Shown here: in pieces, positions 34,398-42,444 of the stretch | Numbering within the stretch: position 1 is the stretch's first letter | Layout of the letters: each line of letters begins with the position of its first letter | Assembly (NCBI GenBank): GCA_902566805.1 | Contig: CACFKJ010000002.1 | Span: forward strand, 1-55,516 | DNA: 55,516 nucleotides | Origin: an uncultured Pelagibacteraceae bacterium | Lineage (GTDB): Bacteria; Pseudomonadota; Alphaproteobacteria; Pelagibacterales; Pelagibacteraceae | Direction: 5' to 3' | The notes under the pieces: model-generated | Told to the model about the DNA's origin: nothing | Seen by the model: only the letters and a program-made list of their open reading frames with translations | Databases searched by the model: none | Position numbers and translations under genes: made by a program

Positions 34398-34439
34398 TTA
34401 ATTTAACTTATATTAGAAATAAGTATAAATACCAACTAT

Positions 34440-35558
34440 ATGAGTACAAAAACTAACTCGATTGGATTAAAAAAAGACCCAAAAGATACAACTGTTGTTG
34501 TTGCAATGTCGGGTGGAGTTGATTCATCAACTGTTGCAGGCATAATGAAAAAAGACGGTTACAATGTAATTGGAATTACATTGAAATTATATGACAACAG
34601 TAAAGAAGTTGCCCATTCTAAACAATGTTGTAGTGGACAAGACATCATGGATGCTAAGAGAGTGGCTCATAAATTAAATATTGAACACAAAGTTTTATAT
34701 TATCAAAATAAATTTAAAGAAGGAGTTGTAGATAATTTTGTTGATAGTTATTTAAAAGGAGAGACTCCGATTCCATGTATACAATGTAATAAAACTGTTA
34801 AATTTAATGATTTATTTGAAGAAGCAAAAAACTTAAAAGCAGATGCTTTGGTTACAGGACATTATGTAAAAAGTATTACTAAAAATAATAAAACCGAAAT
34901 GTATAGAGCTATAGATGAAAACCGTGATCAAAGTTATTTTTTATTCAATACTACCAGAGAGCAATTGGATTATTTAAGATTTCCTCTTGGAGGAATGTTA
35001 AAAAGTGAAACAAGAAAGATTGCAAAGAATTTGGATCTTAATGTAGCTGATAAAGCAGATAGCCAGGATATTTGTTTTGTGCCAAATGGAGATTATGTAT
35101 CTGTAATAAAAAAATTTAGACCTGATTCATTTAAAAAAGGAAATATAAAAGATGTAAATGGAAAAGTAATTGGGGTACATGAAGGAATAGTAAATTTCAC
35201 TATTGGACAAAGAAAAGGAATTAAAATTGCAGCTAAAGATCCATATTATGTAATTGAGATAAATTCAGATAGAAATGAAATTATAGTTGGTTCAAAAAAA
35301 GAATTAATTAAAAAAGAAATTGCTCTTAAAGATTTAAATTTATTAGTGAGTAAAGAAACTTTTGATAAAGAAATTTTTTCAAAAGTAAGATCTACTGGAA
35401 GATTAATTAAATCAAAATTAAATTTAAATAATGGAAAAGCAAAATTAAAATTATTTGAGGAAGAACAAGGTATATCACCAGGACAAGCATGTGTTTTTTA
35501 TTCAAAAGATGAAAATGGTCACAAAGTTTTAGGTGGTGGATGGATATCGAAAAACTGA
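34440..35558 (+). CDS. mnmA: tRNA-specific 2-thiouridylase
   Basis: The 372-residue protein has PP-loop AMSGGVDSS, the first catalytic Cys in [12 protein letters not shown], the persulfide Cys in [13 protein letters not shown], and the [11 protein letters not shown] and [11 protein letters not shown] segments. It thiolates U34 of tRNA Lys, Glu and Gln. Sulfur would come from IscS/Tus relay proteins or possibly a rhodanese. Followed by a 223-base region with a small minus-strand gene. Confidence 0.97.
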   Translation: MSTKTNSIGLKKDPKDTTVVVAMSGGVDSSTVAGIMKKDGYNVIGITLKLYDNSKEVAHSKQCCSGQDIMDAKRVAHKLNIEHKVLYYQNKFKEGVVDNFVDSYLKGETPIPCIQCNKTVKFNDLFEEAKNLKADALVTGHYVKSITKNNKTEMYRAIDENRDQSYFLFNTTREQLDYLRFPLGGMLKSETRKIAKNLDLNVADKADSQDICFVPNGDYVSVIKKFRPDSFKKGNIKDVNGKVIGVHEGIVNFTIGQRKGIKIAAKDPYYVIEINSDRNEIIVGSKKELIKKEIALKDLNLLVSKETFDKEIFSKVRSTGRLIKSKLNLNNGKAKLKLFEEEQGISPGQACVFYSKDENGHKVLGGGWISKN

Positions 35559-35569
35559 TTGAAATTATC

Positions 35570-35594
35570 AAACTTTACTATTTCAATAAAGTTT
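35570..35594. terminator. Weak AT-rich hairpin after mnmA
   Basis: Arms AAACTTTA and TAAAGTTT surround a 9-base loop, 12 bases after the mnmA stop. Eight A residues follow on the plus strand, so there is no plus-strand U-tract. The stem is weak. It could end mnmA or the minus-strand small ORF at 35627, or have no role. Confidence 0.3.
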
Positions 35595-35626
35595 AAAAAA
35601 AATACTAAATTAATAAAATTAGAGCT

Positions 35627-35710
35627 TTACTTTTTCTTGTTTTTCTTTCTTGCTCTTCTTTTTTTTGAGCCCATTTTTCTACGGCCTCTGTGTTTTTTTG
35701 GGTATCCCAT
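35627..35710 (-). CDS. 27-residue highly basic microprotein
   Basis: ATG 35710 is preceded by AAAAGGAAAT, a good ribosome site. The 27 residues contain 16 Lys/Arg and two repeats of M-G (MGYPKKHRGRRK, then MGSKKRRARKK). Coding bases here (CAGAGGCCGT, GGGCTCA) are richer in G/C than the surrounding AT run. Size and charge recall tiny ribosomal or ribosome-associated proteins such as bTHX, bS22 or COX24-like peptides, but I cannot match a family. The plus-strand frames across it look non-coding. Confidence 0.5.
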   Translation of the reverse strand: MGYPKKHRGRRKMGSKKRRARKKNKKK

Positions 35711-35781
35711 ATTTCCTTTTATTTATTTTATTGACTTATTTTGTGGATATAGCATTGTCTTTTTATCATATCAAATTTATT

Positions 35782-36957
35782 ATGGATAAAAGTTTCAAAA
35801 CCTTTCTTAAACATGCTGCTAAAGATTACTACAATCAATCAGTAAATCCACCAGTAGTAAGAGCTTCCACAATTATCTTTAAGTCTATGAATGAGCTTAG
35901 AAAGACACAATTTAAAGGTAAAAAAGATCCCACGGGAGGGCACTTTGATTATGGCAGACAAGGTACCTCAACAACATTTATTTTACAACAAATGTTAAAA
36001 AAAATGGAAGAATGTCACCATGTATTTTTAACTCCCACAGGATTTGGATCTGTGTTTTTGTCTATTTTTAGCGTAGTTCGCCCGGGTGACGAAATACTTG
36101 CAGCTGATCCAATATATTATCCTACAAGATTATTGACTCAAGATTTCTTAAAGTCATTCAATATAAAAACAATATTTTATAACCCTCATGATCTGAATAC
36201 TTTAAAAAAAAGAATTTCTAAAAGAACTAAGCTTATTTATGTTGAAAATCCTGGAAGTAATTCATTCGATTTTCAAGATTTATCCAAAATAATTTCTATT
36301 GCAAAAAAAAATAAAATCTTCACCGCAATAGATAATACTTGGGGAACTCCATATTTTTTAAAACCAATAAAATTAGGATTTGATATGTCTATTGTTTCTG
36401 CCACAAAGTATTATTCCGGACATTCTGATGTAATGGGTGGAAGTTTAGCAGTTAATAAAAAAGTTTTTAAATATGTGGAGAAAGCAAATAAAATAACAGG
36501 TTTGAGGCTTGGACCAGATGATGCATATCTAATAATAAGAGGCTTGAGAACTCTTGACGTTCGTTTAGATAGACATGAAGAAAACGCAAAAAAAGTTGCA
36601 AGTTTTTTATCTAAACATAGAAAAGTAAAACTTTTATACCCTTTTAAAAAGGGGACGCATAATTATAAAATGTGGAAAAAACATTATTCAGGAGCTTCAG
36701 GATTGATGGGATTAAAAATTAAGGCAAAAAATAAAAAATCTATTCTAAAATTTGTAAACTCATTAGAATTATTTGGATATGGATATAGCTGGGGTGGCTT
36801 TGAAAGTTTAGCTTTACACCAGGAATATAGAGAATTAGGAGATAGAAATTTTTTAAAGTTAGAAAATAATGAACATTTAGTAAGACTTCATATAGGTCTT
36901 GAGGATCCAAAAGATTTAATACAAGATTTAAAAAAATCTTTAAAATATATTAAATGA
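35782..36957 (+). CDS. metC: Cystathionine beta-lyase (Cys/Met metabolism PLP enzyme)
   Basis: From ATG 35782 the protein has 391 residues; the open frame upstream to 35650 is a run of Phe/Leu-rich noise. PLP lysine K209 lies in SATKYYSGHSDVMGG. YGRQGTSTT, IDNTWGTPYFLKP and YSWGGFESL are typical of cystathionine beta-lyases of the proteobacterial MetC type. It splits cystathionine to homocysteine, pyruvate and ammonia. Stop overlaps the MFS start (ATGA). Confidence 0.88.
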   Translation: MDKSFKTFLKHAAKDYYNQSVNPPVVRASTIIFKSMNELRKTQFKGKKDPTGGHFDYGRQGTSTTFILQQMLKKMEECHHVFLTPTGFGSVFLSIFSVVRPGDEILAADPIYYPTRLLTQDFLKSFNIKTIFYNPHDLNTLKKRISKRTKLIYVENPGSNSFDFQDLSKIISIAKKNKIFTAIDNTWGTPYFLKPIKLGFDMSIVSATKYYSGHSDVMGGSLAVNKKVFKYVEKANKITGLRLGPDDAYLIIRGLRTLDVRLDRHEENAKKVASFLSKHRKVKLLYPFKKGTHNYKMWKKHYSGASGLMGLKIKAKNKKSILKFVNSLELFGYGYSWGGFESLALHQEYRELGDRNFLKLENNEHLVRLHIGLEDPKDLIQDLKKSLKYIK

Positions 36958-38186
36958 GTTCAGAAAAATTTATTCCAAATAAGAGTGCGCTTATAACTTT
37001 AATAGCTGCATCTTTAGTAGTTATTATTTCATTGGGTATTAGACAAACTTTTGGACTTTTCTTTTTTGATTTTGAAGTAGATCTTGGTTGTACTCAAACG
37101 GAGTTTGGTTTTGCAATGGGTATTCAGCTTTTTTTCTGGGGCTTGCTTGGACCAATTTTTGGAATAATCACAGATAAATTTAGTGGAAGAGTTGCTGTAT
37201 TTATAGGATTTTTATTTTATTTAGCAGGTATTTATTTTTTGAATTATGGGCCCAATACAGGGTTTTGGTTTACATTTGACTTAGGGATTTTAATTGGAAT
37301 TGGACTTGCAGCAACAGCAATAAGTATACCAGTTTCAATTGTTGCAAAACATTTTCCACTTAATTCAAGAACTATAGCAACAGGTATTGTTACTGCTGCA
37401 GGATCTTTTGGATATTTTGTTTCTCCTATGTATACTAGATTTACATTATTAGAATTTGGTTGGAATACAACATTGGTGATTTTTGGATGCATGATACTAG
37501 CAGGTTTAGTTATTTCATTGTTTTTATCTACACCAATGGCAGAACTGAAGCAGAATACTGAAAACAATCAGACAGCTACTGAAGCAATAAAGGAAGCGTT
37601 TTCGAATAAAAGTTTTAATTATTTAACTTTAGGTTTTTTTGTATGTGGATGGCATATTGCTTTAGTTGCTACACATATACCAATGCACATTAGAGACAGT
37701 GGTTTAGAGGATTGGACAGCAACAGCAATTTTAGCATTGATTGGTTTATTTAATGTATTTGGAACTTTATCTAGTGGATATTTGTCTACAAGAGTAAGTA
37801 AGAAAAAATTACTTAGTGCTATATATTTATTGAGAGGTGTTTCTATAATGTATTTTATTTTAATGCCTTCCAGCGTAATTAATGCATTGATTTTTGGGGC
37901 AACGTTTGGTTTCCTATGGCTATCAACTGTTCCTCCAACAAATGGTATAGTAGGTCATATATTTGGTACAAAATACATATCATTACTTTATGGATTTGTA
38001 TTTTTAAGTCATCAAATTGGTTCATTTTTAGGAGCTTATCTAGGAGGCTTATTTCACGATCAATATGGTTCCCTTGATTATGCATGGTACATTTCTGTAG
38101 CTTTATCTTTATTTGCTGGCTTGATACATTTACCAATAAAAGAAAAAGCAATTGATAGACAACAACTCGCAACATCTGAAATTTAA
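36954..38186 (+). CDS. MFS transporter (OFA/OxlT-like)
   Basis: The 410-residue protein has about 12 membrane helices and the loop-2 motif IFGIITDKFSGR (GXXXDRXGR type). It resembles the monocarboxylate/oxalate-formate branch of the MFS by QTEFGFAMGIQLFFWGLLGP. It is translationally coupled to metC and overlaps pabB by 35 bases. Transport of an organic acid or amino-acid product is possible; no specific substrate. Confidence 0.85.
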   Translation: MSSEKFIPNKSALITLIAASLVVIISLGIRQTFGLFFFDFEVDLGCTQTEFGFAMGIQLFFWGLLGPIFGIITDKFSGRVAVFIGFLFYLAGIYFLNYGPNTGFWFTFDLGILIGIGLAATAISIPVSIVAKHFPLNSRTIATGIVTAAGSFGYFVSPMYTRFTLLEFGWNTTLVIFGCMILAGLVISLFLSTPMAELKQNTENNQTATEAIKEAFSNKSFNYLTLGFFVCGWHIALVATHIPMHIRDSGLEDWTATAILALIGLFNVFGTLSSGYLSTRVSKKKLLSAIYLLRGVSIMYFILMPSSVINALIFGATFGFLWLSTVPPTNGIVGHIFGTKYISLLYGFVFLSHQIGSFLGAYLGGLFHDQYGSLDYAWYISVALSLFAGLIHLPIKEKAIDRQQLATSEI

Positions 38187-39366
38187 TCCTTATCTAGAAA
38201 AACTTTATAATTCAGATAAAGATTTAATTATTTATAAAGTAAAGGATGGATATAATTTATATACAGATTTTTCAAAAAAAATCATACTAACAAATAAAAA
38301 TATAAATAAATTCTTTAATTTGTTCTCAAATAAAAAATATAAGAAAGAAACAGATCTGTTAATAGGTTTTTTTGGCTATGAAATACTTTGTAACTTATTA
38401 AAGCTTAATATTAAAAATCAAAAAAAACTAAAATTTTATAAAGGAGTCTTTTATAAGCCAGAAACAATAATTAAAATAAGAAAAGATATAAAAGTTATAT
38501 CAAATATAAAAAAACATAATTTCAAAAACTCATTTAATAAAACTCAAATTTTAAGCCCTTTTAAAATGAATATAAATTATAAAAAATATAAAAAGATATT
38601 TGATATTTTTTCAAAAAAAATCAAACAAGGAGAAACATATCAAATAAAGATATGTACCAAATATAAAAACAAATCAACTATAAACCCAGTAAATTTTTTT
38701 TGGAAATTAATGAAGATTAACTCTTCACCAGAATCTTTTATGATTAAAGATAAAAACTTTTCTATAGTTAGTTGCTCACCAGAAACCCTCATTGATAGAG
38801 TTGGAAATAAAATTATTACCAAACCTATAGCTGGGACTTTAAAAAAAAATAAAAAAAATAGTAAAATTAAAGCTTTAAAATTTTTTCAAAATAATCAAAA
38901 AGAAACAAAGGAACATAATATGATTGTAGATATGGAAAGAAATGATCTTTCAAGAATATGTAAACCTGGAAGTGTAAAAATATTAAGAAAAAAATATGTA
39001 GAGGAATACAAACATCTTTTTCATTACGTTACTTCTATTCAAGGAATTTTAAAAAAAAAAATCAGTATTAAAAATATAATTAAGTCAATGATGCCCGGTG
39101 GTTCAGTGATTGGATGTCCAAAAATAAAAACTCTTGAACTTTTAAACAATCAAGAAAAAGAGGATAGAAATATATTTACTGGCAGTTTTGGATACATCAA
39201 ATTTAATCAGGATATGAAATTTAATATAATTATAAGGTCAATTTTAAATTTTAAAAATACTTCAGAAGTCTCGGCTGCATCAGGTGTTGTTTTGGATAGT
39301 TCAGCTAACAAAGAATTTAATGAAAATTTTATTAAAGCAAAATCTTTATTGGAACTTTATAAATGA
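38152..39366 (+). CDS. pabB: Aminodeoxychorismate synthase component I-like (PabB)
   Basis: The 404-residue chorismate-utilising enzyme has MIVDMERNDLSRICKPGSVKI and MMPGGSVIGCPKIKTLEL. The motif PIAGT has A227, where E. coli PabB has its covalent-intermediate Lys (PIKGT) and TrpE has Ala. Context with pabA and pabC favours pABA synthesis, yet the residue is TrpE-like. Start is TTG 38152; the next usable Met is far inside, so a 35-base overlap with the MFS gene is accepted. Lysine-rich and divergent for the family. Confidence 0.82.
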   Translation: MIDNNSQHLKFNPYLEKLYNSDKDLIIYKVKDGYNLYTDFSKKIILTNKNINKFFNLFSNKKYKKETDLLIGFFGYEILCNLLKLNIKNQKKLKFYKGVFYKPETIIKIRKDIKVISNIKKHNFKNSFNKTQILSPFKMNINYKKYKKIFDIFSKKIKQGETYQIKICTKYKNKSTINPVNFFWKLMKINSSPESFMIKDKNFSIVSCSPETLIDRVGNKIITKPIAGTLKKNKKNSKIKALKFFQNNQKETKEHNMIVDMERNDLSRICKPGSVKILRKKYVEEYKHLFHYVTSIQGILKKKISIKNIIKSMMPGGSVIGCPKIKTLELLNNQEKEDRNIFTGSFGYIKFNQDMKFNIIIRSILNFKNTSEVSAASGVVLDSSANKEFNENFIKAKSLLELYK

Positions 39367-39920
39367 TTTATATAATTGATCATCAAGACTCTTTTACTTG
39401 GAATGTTGTTCATCAATTTTCAAAGTTTGATAAAGTATTTTGCTCAAATTATTTCAATATTAATAAAAAAAAACTAGATCAAGCTAATACAATTGTTTTG
39501 TCACCCGGACCAGGATCCCCAAAAGATTATCCACTTACATCAAAGATTTATAAAAAATATAAAGGAAAAAAGAAAATTATAGGAATTTGTCTTGGATACC
39601 AGCAAATTTTATTTAATGAAAAAGGTAAAATAGTGCAGCAAAAAAATATTTTTCATGGTTATCAATCAAAAGTAAAAGTAACAAGTGAAAGTAAGATATT
39701 CAAAAAAAATAAAATATTTAAAGTTGGACGATATCACTCATTAAAATTATATGAGCCATTTAAGTCGAATAATACAAAAATAACTATGAGATGCACTAAA
39801 TCAAATATTCCAATGGCTTTCGAAAATAAAGAAAATAATGTATATGGTTTTCAGTTTCATCCAGAATCTTTTTTAACAGAAAATGGTAACTTTATTATTA
39901 AAAAAATCTTATCGTCATAA
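39363..39920 (+). CDS. pabA: Glutamine amidotransferase subunit (PabA)
   Basis: The 185-residue class I amidotransferase has DHQDSFTWNVVHQF at the start, SPGPGSP, nucleophile C76 in GICLGYQ, and FQFHPES. It feeds ammonia to the PabB-like subunit. It overlaps pabB by four bases (ATGA) and pabC by 38, so the three are one translation unit. It could also serve TrpE if no other glutaminase exists. Confidence 0.9.
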   Translation: MIYIIDHQDSFTWNVVHQFSKFDKVFCSNYFNINKKKLDQANTIVLSPGPGSPKDYPLTSKIYKKYKGKKKIIGICLGYQQILFNEKGKIVQQKNIFHGYQSKVKVTSESKIFKKNKIFKVGRYHSLKLYEPFKSNNTKITMRCTKSNIPMAFENKENNVYGFQFHPESFLTENGNFIIKKILSS

Positions 39921-40641
39921 AGATCTTAAAGAAGTTAAATTTAACGATCTTTGGAATGGATACGGTATTTTTACTACCATGAGAGTTATAGGTAGATCTG
40001 CAAAAATACTATTTTACAAAACTCATATAGATAATTTAATTAAATCATTAAATAAATATAATATTCGCAAAAAAAACTTAAGAAAAAATATTACAAATCT
40101 AATTAAATTAAATTTAAAAAAAAATAAAAAGTATGATCATTTATTGAGGGTAGCTTCGAATAATAGAATTATATCTATTTCATTACGTAAAAGGCCAATT
40201 CCTAAATCAATTTTTAAACTTAAATTAGTAAACTATAAAAGAGTAAATGCTGCTTATAAAAACTTAAAATACAAAAAAATTTTAAAAATATTAACTAGAT
40301 TAGATGTAACAAAATTTGATATTGCCTTATATAAAAATAATAAATTACTAGAAACAGGAACATCAAATCTTTTATTAGTAAAAAAAAATAAAATTTATTC
40401 TCCAAGTCAAGATTGTTACAAAGGTTCGACAATAAAATTTTTTAATAAAATAATAAATATATATTTTAAAAATATTTATTTAGATAAATTAACTGATTAT
40501 GATGAAATTATAGTGATTGGATCTGGAAAAGGCGTAGTATCAGTTTCATCAATAGATAAAATAAATTGGAAACGAAAAGGTACCAAGACTTTCAATAAAC
40601 TTTTAAAAATTTATAAATCTACAATAAAAAATATTAAGTAA
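39883..40641 (+). CDS. pabC: 4-amino-4-deoxychorismate lyase-like (PabC, class IV PLP)
   Basis: The 252-residue class IV aminotransferase fold has the PLP Lys in KILTRLD (matching the K-x-L-x-R-L of PabC), LLETGTSNLLLVKKNKIYSP and a C-terminal DEIIVIGSGKGVVSV. It would convert aminodeoxychorismate to pABA and pyruvate. ATG 39883 is 38 bases inside pabA. The family also contains branched-chain and D-amino-acid aminotransferases, but linkage to pabA/pabB makes PabC most likely. Confidence 0.83.
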   Translation: MVTLLLKKSYRHKDLKEVKFNDLWNGYGIFTTMRVIGRSAKILFYKTHIDNLIKSLNKYNIRKKNLRKNITNLIKLNLKKNKKYDHLLRVASNNRIISISLRKRPIPKSIFKLKLVNYKRVNAAYKNLKYKKILKILTRLDVTKFDIALYKNNKLLETGTSNLLLVKKNKIYSPSQDCYKGSTIKFFNKIINIYFKNIYLDKLTDYDEIIVIGSGKGVVSVSSIDKINWKRKGTKTFNKLLKIYKSTIKNIK

Positions 40642-40646
40642 AATCA

Positions 40647-41048
40647 ATGCAAGATCCAAATAACCCTTGTTTATTTTGCAAAATAAAAAAAGAGGATATT
40701 ATTTATGAAAATGAATTTGCGTATGCTACTTTCGATTCACATCCAGTATCTAAAAATCATTGTTTGATTATTCCTAAACGCCACATAAAAGATTACTTTG
40801 AATTAAATGAAAATGAAGTAGTTGGATGTGATAAATTAATTAAAAAAATTAAAGATTTTATTATTAAAAAAGATGAAACAATTAAAGGTTTCAACATTGG
40901 TTCAAATTCCGGAAAAGTAGCTGGCCAGTCTATAATGCATTGTCATATTCACCTGATTCCTCGAAGAGACGGGGATGTGAATAATCCTCAAGGCGGTGTA
41001 AGAGGAGTAATTCCTTTAAAACAACATTATACACGTAAAAATAAATAA
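40647..41048 (+). CDS. HIT family hydrolase
   Basis: The 133-residue histidine-triad protein has CLFCKIKKEDIIYENE at the start and HCHIHLIPRR as the catalytic triad HxHxH. These enzymes hydrolyse nucleotide phosphoramidates or AMP-lysine. The CxxC near the N-terminus (CLFC) is common in bacterial HIT proteins and may bind zinc. Five bases after pabC; a 94-base gap follows before aprM. Confidence 0.9.
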   Translation: MQDPNNPCLFCKIKKEDIIYENEFAYATFDSHPVSKNHCLIIPKRHIKDYFELNENEVVGCDKLIKKIKDFIIKKDETIKGFNIGSNSGKVAGQSIMHCHIHLIPRRDGDVNNPQGGVRGVIPLKQHYTRKNK

Positions 41049-41142
41049 ATTTTTTTATTAATGTTACTAAATGACCAAATTCCGAGGTTGATCTATTTTA
41101 TTATCTATACTAAATACATTTTCTAGAAGGAGAAAAATCATA

Positions 41143-41943
41143 ATGATATCTGTTAACCCATTTGCGGTTTTAGCTGAATCTGTCTCACCAGTTTTCATGC
41201 AAGCATTTGTTGTTTTAATGGTTCTATTGATTGTTATTGGAACTCTCTTAGATATTATTCATAAAAAAAATGTAAGATATTTTTTTGAAAATGCAAAAAA
41301 GGCTAAACTTTCTGCAACAAAAAAATTAAGTACTGGAGAAAGAATATCTGTAATTTCAAAAACTCTAGTGAGTGATATTGCAACAACATCAGAGTTAGGT
41401 GCTGGAAAAAGAAGGGTTGCTCATTTATTAGGAATGTATGGAACTTTATTATTTTGGATAGGTTCAGGAGTTATGATTTTTTGTTATTCAAATGCTTCTT
41501 CAGATACCCCATCATTCTGGCCAATCATCTGGCACGTAGGAGCCATTATGACAGTTCTTGGAGGAAGTTGGTTTTGGTTTTTTTTAAGAGTTGATGTTTA
41601 TTCAGAAGCTCAACCATGGTACAGAATTATTAAAGCAGATCTATTTGTTCTTGCTCTTGTTGCATCATCCTTAACAGGTCTGATTTGGTCTTATTTACAA
41701 TCATTGGATTTAAATGATAGATGGGATGATAAAGTATTTTTAGTTTTATTTATTGTTTCAAATCTTGTTTTATTTGGAGGTGTATATTGGTCTAAATTTG
41801 CACATATGTTTTATAAACCAGGAGCTGCGATACAGAAAAATTTAGCAGAAGCTGATGGTTCTAGAGACAATTTGCCGCCTGAAGCAGATGCCCCAAAACA
41901 ATTTGGATTAGGTATAAGTAGAGAGAATCCTAAACATTATTAA
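41143..41943 (+). CDS. aprM: APS reductase membrane anchor (AprM)
   Basis: The 266-residue protein has about five to six membrane helices, with ending PKQFGLGISRENPKHY. Conserved His residues in the helices (RRVAHLLGMYG, IIWHVGAI) could ligate haem as in the NarI/QmoC-like fold. AprM anchors AprBA and links it to the quinone pool in organisms that lack QmoABC. GAAGGAG lies about 10 bases before the ATG. First gene of the aprMBA set. Confidence 0.85.
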   Translation: MISVNPFAVLAESVSPVFMQAFVVLMVLLIVIGTLLDIIHKKNVRYFFENAKKAKLSATKKLSTGERISVISKTLVSDIATTSELGAGKRRVAHLLGMYGTLLFWIGSGVMIFCYSNASSDTPSFWPIIWHVGAIMTVLGGSWFWFFLRVDVYSEAQPWYRIIKADLFVLALVASSLTGLIWSYLQSLDLNDRWDDKVFLVLFIVSNLVLFGGVYWSKFAHMFYKPGAAIQKNLAEADGSRDNLPPEADAPKQFGLGISRENPKHY

Positions 41944-41973
41944 TTTTGATATGAAAGGAAAAAAATAAAAATT

Positions 41974-42444
41974 ATGTCAACATTTGTTTATATGACAAGA
42001 TGTGATGGCTGCGGACATTGTGTAGATATATGTCCTTCAGATATTATGCATATCGATGAAACTATAAGACGGGCAAAAAATATTGAACCGAATTTTTGTT
42101 GGGAATGTTATTCGTGTGTTAAAGCTTGTCCTAATCACGCAATAGATGTTCGAGGTTATGCTGACTTTGCTCCTATGGGCCACAGTGTAAGAGTTAGAAG
42201 AGAAGAAGAAAAAGGAACAATCTCTTGGAAAATTAAATTTAGAAATGGGACAGTAAAAGACTTTGTTTCCCCAATAACAACAAAACCATGGGGAAAATTT
42301 ATTCCAAAACTTGCAGATGGTGACAAACCAAATCAAGGGGAAATAAATTCACAAATTCTTTATTCAGAACCAGAGGGTTTAAATACTAAAAAGGAATTAC
42401 CTAAAGTAGAAAAAAGTGCATTTAAAAAAGGTGTATATTATTAA
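41974..42444 (+). CDS. aprB: Adenylylsulfate reductase beta subunit (AprB)
   Basis: The 156-residue ferredoxin-like protein has two 4Fe-4S motifs, CDGCGHCVDICP and CWECYSCVKACP, then the long C-terminal tail that wraps AprA. It is 30 bases after aprM and ends on the first base of aprA (TAATG). The enzyme interconverts APS and sulfite plus AMP. No sat or dsr gene is in the window, so sulfite oxidation or detoxification is the likely direction. Confidence 0.95.
   Translation: MSTFVYMTRCDGCGHCVDICPSDIMHIDETIRRAKNIEPNFCWECYSCVKACPNHAIDVRGYADFAPMGHSVRVRREEEKGTISWKIKFRNGTVKDFVSPITTKPWGKFIPKLADGDKPNQGEINSQILYSEPEGLNTKKELPKVEKSAFKKGVYY

Noticed and set aside
35559..35789. Plus-strand 76-codon frame and the 35650 extension of metC
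   Set aside because: Phe/Leu-rich translation of the complement of the basic minus-strand ORF at 35627-35710; metC similarity begins at ATG 35782.
38152..39366. Simple call as anthranilate synthase TrpE because of PIAGT
   Set aside because: The overlapping pabA and pabC and the VDMERNDL segment favour aminodeoxychorismate synthase; the Ala is reported as an oddity instead.
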